Shown here piece after piece: positions 1 through 6,958 of a stretch of 64,000 nucleotides of DNA. The position numbers and the translations under genes are program-made. The stretch is taken from NCBI RefSeq assembly GCF_000373785.1, contig NZ_KB892379.1:326566-390565 (forward strand), in the 5' to 3' direction. Position 1 is the first letter of the stretch. Each line of letters starts with the position of its first letter. The notes under the pieces were generated by a model, which was given only the letters and a program-made list of their open reading frames with translations, searched no databases and was not told the origin of the DNA. The stretch is from Erysipelothrix tonsillarum DSM 14972. Lineage in GTDB: Bacteria; Bacillota_I; Bacilli_A; Erysipelotrichales; Erysipelotrichaceae.

Positions 1-834
1 ATTTCTTTGCGCCCAGAAGGTCAAGAAAAATTTGGTACTAAGGTTGAAATTAAAAACTTAAACTCAACAAACAATGTGCAAAAGGCCATTGAATTTGAAA
101 GCCTACGCCAAGCAGAAATTTTAAATAAGGGTGATCAAGTTGTAACGGAAACACGTCGTTTTGATGAGAAAACACAAGAAACCGTAGCGATGCGTACTAA
201 AGAAACTGCTGTGGATTATCGCTACTTTGTAGAACCAAATATTGTTCCTGTACGTATTGGTAAGGATATCTTAGAACAAACGCTCGTGGAACTTCCAATG
301 GCGCGTATTCAACGTTATCAAGACGATATGGGATTGAGTCTTTATGATGCAAACGTATTGGTTAAAAATCCCGAACTTTCATCTTACTTTGATAAAGTTG
401 CAGCCAAAACGAGTGAGTATAAACTGGTCGTAAACTGGCTTACTCAAGATGTTTTAGCGGTTTTAGATCAAAAAGGGGATCGCACCTTTGAAGCATGGTT
501 GAACTGTGACCACTTTGTAGACTTCATTAATGCAATCCAATCTGGATCCATTAACTCAAAACAAGCGAAACAAGTGTTTGCTAAGTTTATTGAAGGGGAA
601 TCGCCTAAAGAAGTTATTAAAAAATCCGGAATGGTTCAAATTAGTGATGAAACAACAATTACTGCATGGATTGAAGATGTTTTAGTTCAAAATCCGCAAG
701 TAATTGAAGACTATAAAAACGGACTGGATAAATCGATTAAATTCGTCGTGGGTCAGGTGATGAAAGTATCTAAAGGTCAAGCGAATCCACGTGTTACAAA
801 TCAACTCGTCGTGAGTGTGCTTGATAATAAATAG
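1..834 (+). CDS. gatB: Aspartyl/glutamyl-tRNA(Asn/Gln) amidotransferase subunit B (3' part)
   Basis: This is the C-terminal 277 residues of GatB; the reading frame is open from base 1, so the start lies outside the window. GatB is the amidotransferase subunit that, with GatA and GatC, converts misacylated Asp-tRNA(Asn) or Glu-tRNA(Gln) to the amidated form. The visible part opens with the conserved SLRPEGQEKFGTKVEIKNLNS segment and ETRRFDE, followed by the YRYFVEPNI block. The last ~150 residues are the helical GatB/YqeY tail domain that contacts tRNA. The family is about 475 residues, so a little over half is present. The call is secure from the motifs. The neighbouring tRNA-Asn and tRNA-Glu genes 2 kb downstream fit thematically, but nothing links them by operon. 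Confidence 0.96.
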   Translation: MSLRPEGQEKFGTKVEIKNLNSTNNVQKAIEFESLRQAEILNKGDQVVTETRRFDEKTQETVAMRTKETAVDYRYFVEPNIVPVRIGKDILEQTLVELPMARIQRYQDDMGLSLYDANVLVKNPELSSYFDKVAAKTSEYKLVVNWLTQDVLAVLDQKGDRTFEAWLNCDHFVDFINAIQSGSINSKQAKQVFAKFIEGESPKEVIKKSGMVQISDETTITAWIEDVLVQNPQVIEDYKNGLDKSIKFVVGQVMKVSKGQANPRVTNQLVVSVLDNK

Positions 835-872
835 AAAATAATATAATATTTAGGTGCATAAGGAGGATCGCA

Positions 873-1550
873 ATGACAAAAAAAATGGATCCAAAGCAGA
901 AACAAGAAGTTAAAGTTAAAAATCAAAAAACAAATAAAAAACATGACTGGTCTTATTATGCAATCATTATCTGTCTTGTTTTAATCCTAATTCCTACACT
1001 GTGGCTGGGATTCACAATTGTGAAAGCTTCCATGGAGTCCGGTAAACCGCTGACAGGACAACGATTCACAAATGATCATGATCCTGCGATTACGTCAGAA
1101 CTTCAAAAGAATGTTGAAGATGTATTGAAAGAAAGCTCAGAATTTGAACAAGTCAGTGTTTCCTTAAAGACTGCTACATTACGAATTCAATTGAAAATGA
1201 AGCCAGATACATCAAAAGAAGATGCGGAAGCTTTAATTCAATCAGCTTATGATCAGGTTGTAGCGGTGTTACCCGTTGAATCTTATTTCAAAACAGAGGG
1301 TTCTAAAAAACAGTATGATTTAGAAATTAACCTTTATAACTTTACAGATGTGAACGAAGATAATCGTTCAGATTTCATTTATTACCAATTGATTAAAAAC
1401 GGAAATATGGAAGAGAAGCAGATCCAACTCGTTTCAGAATCAAAAGATACAGAACTTGTCGAACGTTTAAAAACGGAACAGGCAGAAGCAAAAGAAAAAA
1501 AAGCAAATGAAAACGGAGAACCGTCGAAAGAAGAGAAAAAAGAAGAGTAA
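873..1550 (+). CDS. Hypothetical single-pass membrane protein
   Basis: A 225-residue protein that I do not recognise. Residues 1-25 are very Lys-rich, residues ~28-50 form one hydrophobic helix (YYAIIICLVLILIPTLWLGF), and the remaining ~170 residues should lie outside the membrane. The tail from ~200 is almost entirely Lys/Glu (charged, probably disordered). The central part (residues ~70-190) looks like a small alpha/beta domain. It has a clear AGGAGG ribosome site 8 bases before the ATG and follows gatB by 38 bases, so it may be co-transcribed with it. An intrinsic terminator follows at 1589. It resembles the many short N-in membrane-anchored proteins of Bacillota in layout only; no function should be inferred. 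Confidence 0.75.
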   Translation: MTKKMDPKQKQEVKVKNQKTNKKHDWSYYAIIICLVLILIPTLWLGFTIVKASMESGKPLTGQRFTNDHDPAITSELQKNVEDVLKESSEFEQVSVSLKTATLRIQLKMKPDTSKEDAEALIQSAYDQVVAVLPVESYFKTEGSKKQYDLEINLYNFTDVNEDNRSDFIYYQLIKNGNMEEKQIQLVSESKDTELVERLKTEQAEAKEKKANENGEPSKEEKKEE

Positions 1551-1588
1551 ACTATAGTGATTTCGCTTAATTAGATGGCTTCTTTGAT

Positions 1589-1622
1589 AAAAGTGACACT
1601 ATTGTAATAGTCGTCACTTTTT
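1589..1622 (+). terminator. Intrinsic terminator after the gatB-membrane protein unit
   Basis: AAAAGTGAC pairs with GTCACTTTT, continued inward by ACTATT/AATAGT with one bulged C and a 2-base loop, then a T-run. It separates the gatB unit from the next gene. Confidence 0.8.
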
Positions 1623-1624
1623 AA

Positions 1625-1635
1625 TGTGGTAAAAT
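1625..1635 (+). promoter_or_regulatory. Extended -10 promoter just before the O-antigen-ligase-like gene
   Basis: The string TGTGGTAAAAT carries a TGn extension in front of a TAAAAT -10 box. It ends only 4 bases before the first ATG of the downstream gene, so the predicted start of transcription falls on the start codon itself. The same 11-base string precedes pepF (3983-3993). No good -35 box is visible. Confidence 0.5.
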
Positions 1636-1639
1636 ATGT

Positions 1640-2848
1640 ATGATGAAAATAATTAAAGACTTTTGTAAAAAAGTAGGGACACGCTTATCTGAGAATGTCA
1701 TATTCTTAATGATCATGGTGTTATTCTTACCAGACTATTTGTTATATCCCGCAGTTATTGTCGCAGGTGTTTTTGTTTTGTATGAGTGGATACGCTACAA
1801 GGGCTATAAATGGAGTACGTTTTGGATCCTTTGGGCTTATCTCTTAATTGTTGCTTTGGTGAATAAAAATATGCAAGGTGTCATGGGAACGCTTTATCTT
1901 GTGATTATAGTTGCCTATGCATTCGTATTAAATCGACGGATGGGACCAAAGGAATATATGAAAATGCAATATTATATTGTGTGGTGTTCGTTATTCAATT
2001 TTTTCTTCAACTTTATTCGTTGGAGACCGTCTTGGTATAAATCATTCATGGGCTTATTTGACGGAGTCATTCAAATGGGGCATTTGCCATTTTATGGGGA
2101 TGGATATTTTAGAGCGTATTCGACATTTGATAATCCAAATCTGTATGCTTTCATCCTTTTGATTGTTTTATTGGTTTGTTTTAACCAATTACAATTCCAA
2201 CTTACATTTAAAAACTATCGCTTGAGTGCCTTTTACGCTGGGGCGTTTATCATTAATTTATATGCAATGTTTTTAACGGGGACGCGTTCAATTGTGGTTG
2301 CTCTTATGTTTGGCCTTTTAACAGTAATCCTCGTGCAGAAAAAGTGGACCCAATTTAAAGTCTTGATTCTATGTGGTGCGCTCTTGACACTCTTTATTCT
2401 TATGCGTCCTGACCTTTTTCCTCGTTTTATGCAAATTGCAGAGCACAGTGGCATTCGCTTGGAAATCTGGGATAAAGCAATCCATCAAATTATTAAAGAA
2501 CCATGGTTTGGTAAAGGAATGTTTACGTATGCTTTATTGTTCGATAATATTGATGCGCATAACATTTTTATTGAAAGCTTTTTAAGTTTTGGAATCTGCG
2601 GAACATTTATCCTCGTTGTATTTTTAATTGAAAAACTACGTGATATTTATTTAAATGCATATTATTTGGATTATCCACTCGCGTTGGGGGTGTTAGTCGC
2701 GACGATCATGTATGGCATTTTTGATATACCCCTTTTTGCAGTTCAAACCAGTCTTCTATTTGTGGCGGTTTTCTGTCTCCCAAGACGGAAACCATCTCAA
2801 ATTACGCAGTCTGAACCATCCCATATTAAATTTATTCAAAAAACTTAA
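1640..2848 (+). CDS. O-antigen ligase/polymerase family membrane protein (Wzy_C-like)
   Basis: A 402-residue integral membrane protein with about ten hydrophobic segments and a larger extracytoplasmic loop in the second half. That loop includes the region LEIWDKAIHQIIKEPWFGKGMFTY and the downstream AHNIFIESFLSFGICG. This pattern (an Arg-rich GTRS segment, then the His-Asn and Gly motifs) is typical of the O-antigen ligase/Wzy superfamily, which polymerises or transfers lipid-linked polysaccharide. In a Gram-positive it would act on a wall or capsular polymer; the substrate cannot be told. ATG codons occur at 1640 and 1643 with no Shine-Dalgarno sequence upstream, because the predicted -10 box occupies that place. 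It stands alone between a terminator and a tRNA cluster. Confidence 0.8.
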   Translation: MMKIIKDFCKKVGTRLSENVIFLMIMVLFLPDYLLYPAVIVAGVFVLYEWIRYKGYKWSTFWILWAYLLIVALVNKNMQGVMGTLYLVIIVAYAFVLNRRMGPKEYMKMQYYIVWCSLFNFFFNFIRWRPSWYKSFMGLFDGVIQMGHLPFYGDGYFRAYSTFDNPNLYAFILLIVLLVCFNQLQFQLTFKNYRLSAFYAGAFIINLYAMFLTGTRSIVVALMFGLLTVILVQKKWTQFKVLILCGALLTLFILMRPDLFPRFMQIAEHSGIRLEIWDKAIHQIIKEPWFGKGMFTYALLFDNIDAHNIFIESFLSFGICGTFILVVFLIEKLRDIYLNAYYLDYPLALGVLVATIMYGIFDIPLFAVQTSLLFVAVFCLPRRKPSQITQSEPSHIKFIQKT

Positions 2849-2866
2849 ACTATTTTTAAAATATGC

Positions 2867-2895
2867 TTGTCAAGGCAATATTAGTATGGTATATT
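2867..2895 (+). promoter_or_regulatory. Promoter of tRNA cassette 1
   Basis: -35 TTGTCA at 2867-2872 and -10 TATATT at 2890-2895, 17-base spacer. The first tRNA base follows 18 bases after the -10 box. Confidence 0.75.
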
Positions 2896-2913
2896 TTATA
2901 AGCACTTGGCGAT

Positions 2914-2989
2914 GCTTGTTTAGCTCAGTCGGTAGAGCAACTGGCTGTTAACCAGTGGGTCGCAGGTTCGAGTCCTGCAACAAGCGCCA
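2914..2989 (+). tRNA. tRNA-Asn (GTT), copy 1
   Basis: Cloverleaf of 76 bases with encoded CCA. The acceptor arm is GCTTGTT/AACAAGC, the anticodon loop is CTGTTAA with GTT at 2947-2949, and the T arm contains GGTTCGAGTCC. It is identical to the copies at 3386 and 3739. Confidence 0.97.
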
Positions 2990-2994
2990 TTTAT

Positions 2995-3070
2995 GGCCCG
3001 TTGGAGAAACGGTTAACTCACATGCTTTTCACGCATGCATTCACGGGTTCGAATCCCGTACGGGTCACCA
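2995..3070 (+). tRNA. tRNA-Glu (TTC), copy 1
   Basis: 76 bases with encoded CCA, acceptor GGCCCGT/ACGGGTC (one G-U pair). The anticodon arm is CATGC/GCATG with TTC at 3028-3030. This copy has T at 3026 (first base of the anticodon loop) where copies 2 and 3 have C. Confidence 0.95.
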
Positions 3071-3084
3071 TAGTGTAAATAACA

Positions 3085-3110
3085 AACCTCATCCTTGTGA
3101 TGAGGTTTTT
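3085..3110 (+). terminator. Terminator of tRNA cassette 1
   Basis: AACCTCATC / GATGAGGTT 9-bp stem, 5-base loop, then a T-run. Cassette 2 has the same hairpin. Confidence 0.9.
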
Positions 3111-3338
3111 CTTTGGTTTCAGTTTATGGACGTTAGAAGCAGGCCTAAGCGACGTAATATGAGTCCCTTGAATTGGATAGGTCCTTATTGGTTTGCCTTG
3201 TATTTGGCTTTTATCGACCTCTCAGTTGAATTTTAATCGAAGCGAGATCCAATGAGAATCATAAATTATCAATTCTGGTGCCGTTAAATCACAGGTTTAA
3301 TCTTTCTCAAAATAATCAATTATTTTTACTGAAAAAGG
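3111..3338. other. Spacer between tRNA cassettes 1 and 2, no gene seen
   Basis: 228 bases of AT-rich sequence. The open frame that spans it is only an extension of the tRNA region and has no ribosome site. The sequence shows no similarity by eye to the spacer between cassettes 2 and 3. Confidence 0.6.
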
Positions 3339-3367
3339 TTGCTAAGTCATTGGGTGTATGTTATATT
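3339..3367 (+). promoter_or_regulatory. Promoter of tRNA cassette 2
   Basis: -35 TTGCTA at 3339-3344 and -10 TATATT at 3362-3367, spacer 17 bases; the segment from the -10 box to the tRNA matches cassettes 1 and 3 almost base for base. Confidence 0.7.
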
Positions 3368-3385
3368 TTATGAGCACTTGGCGAT

Positions 3386-3461
3386 GCTTGTTTAGCTCAG
3401 TCGGTAGAGCAACTGGCTGTTAACCAGTGGGTCGCAGGTTCGAGTCCTGCAACAAGCGCCA
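3386..3461 (+). tRNA. tRNA-Asn (GTT), copy 2
   Basis: Same 76-base sequence as copy 1 with CCA encoded and anticodon GTT. Confidence 0.97.
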
Positions 3462-3467
3462 TTCTAT

Positions 3468-3543
3468 GGCCCGTTGGAGAAACGGTTAACTCACATGCCT
3501 TTCACGCATGCATTCACGGGTTCGAATCCCGTACGGGTCACCA
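3468..3543 (+). tRNA. tRNA-Glu (TTC), copy 2
   Basis: Same cloverleaf as copy 1 except C in place of T at the first anticodon-loop base; CCA encoded. Confidence 0.95.
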
Positions 3544-3557
3544 TAGTGTAAATAACA

Positions 3558-3583
3558 AACCTCATCCTTGTGATGAGGTTTTT
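3558..3583 (+). terminator. Terminator of tRNA cassette 2
   Basis: Identical 9-bp AACCTCATC/GATGAGGTT stem and T-run to that of cassette 1. Confidence 0.9.
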
Positions 3584-3691
3584 CTTTGGTATGCTTCGGA
3601 ATGTGATCCGACTAAAAAACAAAAAATATGTGACTGATATTCACAGAATATAAAGAACTTAAAAAAGTATGATTAATTTGTGAAATAAGGC

Positions 3692-3720
3692 TTGCCAAGG
3701 TATCGTGAGTGTGTTATATT
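3692..3720 (+). promoter_or_regulatory. Promoter of tRNA cassette 3
   Basis: -35 TTGCCA at 3692-3697 and -10 TATATT at 3715-3720 with a 17-base spacer. Confidence 0.75.
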
Positions 3721-3738
3721 TTATGGGCACTTGGCGAT

Positions 3739-3814
3739 GCTTGTTTAGCTCAGTCGGTAGAGCAACTGGCTGTTAACCAGTGGGTCGCAGGTTCGAGTCC
3801 TGCAACAAGCGCCA
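3739..3814 (+). tRNA. tRNA-Asn (GTT), copy 3
   Basis: Third identical copy of the 76-base tRNA-Asn with encoded CCA. Confidence 0.97.
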
Positions 3815-3820
3815 TTCTAT

Positions 3821-3896
3821 GGCCCGTTGGAGAAACGGTTAACTCACATGCCTTTCACGCATGCATTCACGGGTTCGAATCCCGTACGGGTCACCA
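3821..3896 (+). tRNA. tRNA-Glu (TTC), copy 3
   Basis: Same sequence as copy 2, anticodon TTC, CCA encoded. Confidence 0.95.
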
Positions 3897-3907
3897 TAGT
3901 GTCAATA

Positions 3908-3938
3908 ACCTCACTTCTTAGGAAGTGAGTTTTTTTTG
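3908..3938 (+). terminator. Terminator of tRNA cassette 3
   Basis: CTCACTTC/GAAGTGAG stem followed by a run of nine T. It differs in sequence from the two other cassette terminators. Confidence 0.9.
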
Positions 3939-4035
3939 CGAATTTTGGAGATTTGTGTGTTTTTTAGCACAGGTAATCGTCTTGTGGTAAAATAGATACA
4001 ACGGGTAAAACCGCATATAGATAAGAGGTGTATTT

Positions 4036-5835
4036 ATGTCGGATAAATATGAATTACCACTTCGTAGTGAAGTGGATATAAAAGATACATGGGATTTAAC
4101 GCCTATGTTTAAAGATGATGACGCATGGAATCAAGAATTTGATGCAATTCAAAACGACTTAAGTGAAGTGATTAAGTACCGTGGTACTTTAACTAAAAAT
4201 GCTGATAGTTTATTGGCAGGTCTTAAATTTCGTGATGAACTCAGTTATCGTATTGAATTTTTATATGTTTATGCTCATCTAAGTTTTGATGTTGATACAA
4301 CCAATCCGAAGTATCAAGCGATGAACGCTCGTGTTCAATCACTTCTTGCTCAGTTTGGTTCAAGTTTTTCGTTTTATGAAGCTGAAATTCTATCGGCAGA
4401 TGAAGCAGTTATTAAAGAATACTTAGCATCGAATGAAGCATTGAGTCTTTATGATCATGAATTTGATCGCTTATTCAAATCACGTCCTCATATTCTGAGT
4501 GAAAAAGAAGAACGCATTCTAGCTTCTTCGGGTGAAATTTTCGGTGTTTCATCGCAAACCTTTGGGATGATTAATAATGCTGATATCCAATTCCCAACTA
4601 TCAAAGATGAAGCAGGCAATGATGCACAACTATCACACGGTCGTTATTCACTCTTTATGGAGAGTGCGGATCGTCGTGTTCGTGAAGATGCTTTTAAAGC
4701 AATGCAAACAACTTACGGTAATTTAAAAAACACTCTCGCAAGTACCTTGTCTGGGAATGTGAAGGTTCATAATTTTAATGCTGCAATTCGTAACTATGCA
4801 TCAGCACGTCATGCTGCCTTAGCAGAGAATAACATTGATGAAGCTGTGTATGATTCACTACTCGAAGGAATCCATAACAATATCAATTTACTTCATGATT
4901 ATGTAGCACTTCGTGAAGAAGCGCTCGGTATTGAAGACATTCAAATGTATGATATTTATGTACCGATGGTTGATGAAGTTGACCTTAAATTTACTTATGA
5001 AGAAGCACAAGAAGTCATTCTTGATGCGCTTAGTGTTTTAGGTGAAGAATATTGTGCAGTCTTAAAACGTGCATTTGATGAACGTTGGATTGATGTAGTG
5101 GAAAATAAAGGGAAGCGATCGGGTGCTTATTCTTCGGGAACTTACGGAAGTGCTCCTTATATTCTGCTTAACTGGCATGAAAATATTGATAATGTCTTTA
5201 CACTAGCACATGAGCTCGGACACAGTGTTCATTCGTACTTTACACGTAAGTATCAACCGTACATTTATGGAGATTATTCAATCTTTGTAGCGGAAGTTGC
5301 ATCTACAACCAATGAAAATTTACTCTTAAATTATTTATTAGATCAATACGATGATCCAAAGATCCGCGCTTACTTGCTAAACCACTATTTAGACACCGTT
5401 AAAGGGACCGTGTTCCGTCAAACACAATTTGCGGAATTCGAACACCTTATTCATAAAGCGGACCAAGACGGCGTTGCATTGACGGCGGATTACTTGATTG
5501 AATCTTATTACAAACTAAACCAATTTTACTATGGTGAATCAATTAGTACAAAAGAGATTGGGTATGAATGGGCACGAATTCCTCATTTCTACTATAATTA
5601 TTACGTATACCAATATGCTACTGGATTTAGTGCTGCAACACTCTTTAGTGAAACCATCTATAATGGTGGCGATGCAACACCTTATCTTGATTTCTTGAAA
5701 TCAGGAAGTTCAGATTATCCAATCAATGTCTTGCGTAAAGCAGGTGTGGATATGACGGAACCGACTGCAGTTGATACAACCCTTGAAAAATTTGGGGAAC
5801 GTATGGCAGAGTTGCGTACACTTCTAGTAAAATAA
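4036..5835 (+). CDS. pepF: Oligoendopeptidase F (M3B zinc metallopeptidase)
   Basis: A 599-residue cytoplasmic zinc peptidase that trims short peptides (typically 7-17 residues), part of peptide utilisation. The M3 zinc site is complete: HELGH at residues 392-396 and the third ligand Glu420 in FVAEVASTTNE. The N-terminal ~110 residues are the oligopeptidase F N-terminal domain, and the ~600-residue length is normal. The start has the SD AGAGG before ATG. The upstream TGTGGTAAAAT is a likely extended -10 box at 3983-3993. It is monocistronic, with a strong bidirectional terminator after it. Confidence 0.96.
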   Translation: MSDKYELPLRSEVDIKDTWDLTPMFKDDDAWNQEFDAIQNDLSEVIKYRGTLTKNADSLLAGLKFRDELSYRIEFLYVYAHLSFDVDTTNPKYQAMNARVQSLLAQFGSSFSFYEAEILSADEAVIKEYLASNEALSLYDHEFDRLFKSRPHILSEKEERILASSGEIFGVSSQTFGMINNADIQFPTIKDEAGNDAQLSHGRYSLFMESADRRVREDAFKAMQTTYGNLKNTLASTLSGNVKVHNFNAAIRNYASARHAALAENNIDEAVYDSLLEGIHNNINLLHDYVALREEALGIEDIQMYDIYVPMVDEVDLKFTYEEAQEVILDALSVLGEEYCAVLKRAFDERWIDVVENKGKRSGAYSSGTYGSAPYILLNWHENIDNVFTLAHELGHSVHSYFTRKYQPYIYGDYSIFVAEVASTTNENLLLNYLLDQYDDPKIRAYLLNHYLDTVKGTVFRQTQFAEFEHLIHKADQDGVALTADYLIESYYKLNQFYYGESISTKEIGYEWARIPHFYYNYYVYQYATGFSAATLFSETIYNGGDATPYLDFLKSGSSDYPINVLRKAGVDMTEPTAVDTTLEKFGERMAELRTLLVK

Positions 5836-5848
5836 AAAAAATAAAAAA

Positions 5849-5892
5849 AGCAGAGGTTCAACCCATAATTGGGAGAACTTCTGCTTTTTTTA
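5849..5892. terminator. Bidirectional terminator between pepF and the CoA-binding gene
   Basis: AGCAGAGGTTC pairs with GAACTTCTGCT (one G-U), with A-run and T-run on opposite sides, so it works for both converging genes. The loop contains a smaller CCCA/TGGG stem. Confidence 0.9.
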
Positions 5893-6288
5893 TGCTTTCG
5901 GTTCGTTGATTGCGTAAACGGCTAAGACACACGCTTCGATAACATTTAATTCAAGCTCTTTCGCTTTAGCAAGAAGAGCATCGTTCATTGTTCCAGGTTG
6001 AAGCCATAGAACTTTAGCGCCTTTTTCTTTAATCGCTTCCAACATATGGATACCGATTTTTGGGTTTACAACCATCACGACAATGTCGATGGATCCAGGT
6101 ACTTCTGAAATTGAAGGATAAACTGTTTTTTCTTCAATTTCGGTATAATTAGGATTAACACCAATTACTTGTTTTCCTTTTTCTTCTAATAGTTTATAAA
6201 TACGGTAGGCGTATTTGTCCGGTTTGTTGTTAATGCCGGCAACCACAAAGTTTTGTGATGTGGTAAGAATTTCATATGCATTGTTCAT
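5890..6288 (-). CDS. CoA-binding domain protein (CoA_binding_2, YccU-like)
   Basis: A 132-residue single-domain Rossmann protein of the CoA-binding family. The N-terminal VAGINNKPDKYAYRIYKLLEEKGKQVIGVNP corresponds to the dinucleotide/CoA-binding loop seen in succinyl-CoA synthetase alpha subunits. The later VMVVNP and WLQPG strands are also conserved. The physiological role of these small proteins is not established. Its start codon overlaps by one base the end of the hydrolase gene upstream (TAATG), so the two are translationally coupled. Confidence 0.88.
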   Translation of the reverse strand: MNNAYEILTTSQNFVVAGINNKPDKYAYRIYKLLEEKGKQVIGVNPNYTEIEEKTVYPSISEVPGSIDIVVMVVNPKIGIHMLEAIKEKGAKVLWLQPGTMNDALLAKAKELELNVIEACVLAVYAINEPKA

Positions 6289-6887
6289 TATTTAAGCTCC
6301 ATATCAAACCATTGTTTGATTTCTTCGATTTCGTAAGCACGCATGCGATGATCAAGCTCATAAATGCGATGAGTTACCTGTGCATTGTTATTCATGAGTC
6401 GTTTTTCAAGCGCAACGGCACTTTCATAAGGAATTATATCATCAAATCGACCACTGTGAATAAGAATATCCATATGATTAAGGTCGCATTCTTTCGTATC
6501 ACTTGTGAAGTTCATCGGCCTTAGGAGAATGCATTTCTTAAAAGGGGTCTGATGTTCAAGGATTAATGCTGCGATAGTATTGGCGCCGTTAGAGAATCCA
6601 AGTGCCCACAGTTCTCCAAGGTTGTACTGTGCTTGAAGGTCTTTCACCACATTCAATAGGGTTTCTGTTCGGCCCAAAAGATCCGCTTCATCGAGAATTT
6701 GGGTTTCATTTTGTACCGCTGAAAAACGACGTTTCCCAAAAGTGACCACGTCGCCACGAATAGAAAGATGGTTCATCGTAGGTGCAACCATTTTCGCAAC
6801 GGGGAGCAGTACAGTTTCGTCCCCGCCTGTCCCATGGAAAAGGACCAGGGTTTTGTCGCTGCCATTATCAATAAATTTATGTATCAT
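6288..6887 (-). CDS. Alpha/beta hydrolase, phospholipase/carboxylesterase family
   Basis: A 199-residue serine hydrolase of the small carboxylesterase type. The oxyanion segment LFHGTGGDE is at ~17-24, the nucleophile Ser99 is in GFSNG, and the probable acid Asp149 (SGRFDDIIP) and base His180 (ELDHRM) complete the triad. No signal peptide, so it is cytoplasmic. It lies upstream of and overlaps the CoA-binding protein gene, which suggests that the pair works together, perhaps in acyl-ester or acyl-CoA chemistry (inference only). RBS AAGGAG precedes ATG. Confidence 0.88.
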   Translation of the reverse strand: MIHKFIDNGSDKTLVLFHGTGGDETVLLPVAKMVAPTMNHLSIRGDVVTFGKRRFSAVQNETQILDEADLLGRTETLLNVVKDLQAQYNLGELWALGFSNGANTIAALILEHQTPFKKCILLRPMNFTSDTKECDLNHMDILIHSGRFDDIIPYESAVALEKRLMNNNAQVTHRIYELDHRMRAYEIEEIKQWFDMELK

Positions 6888-6958
6888 GATTTTTACTCCT
6901 TAAGTCTTAAAGATGCACTCATCATACACGATGGTGCGTTTGGGGACAAGCCATTCGC

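Noticed and set aside
2955..3236. Open frame across tRNA-Glu copy 1 and its terminator
   Set aside because: It is the tRNA sequence read as protein; no ribosome site. The same holds for 3709-3921.
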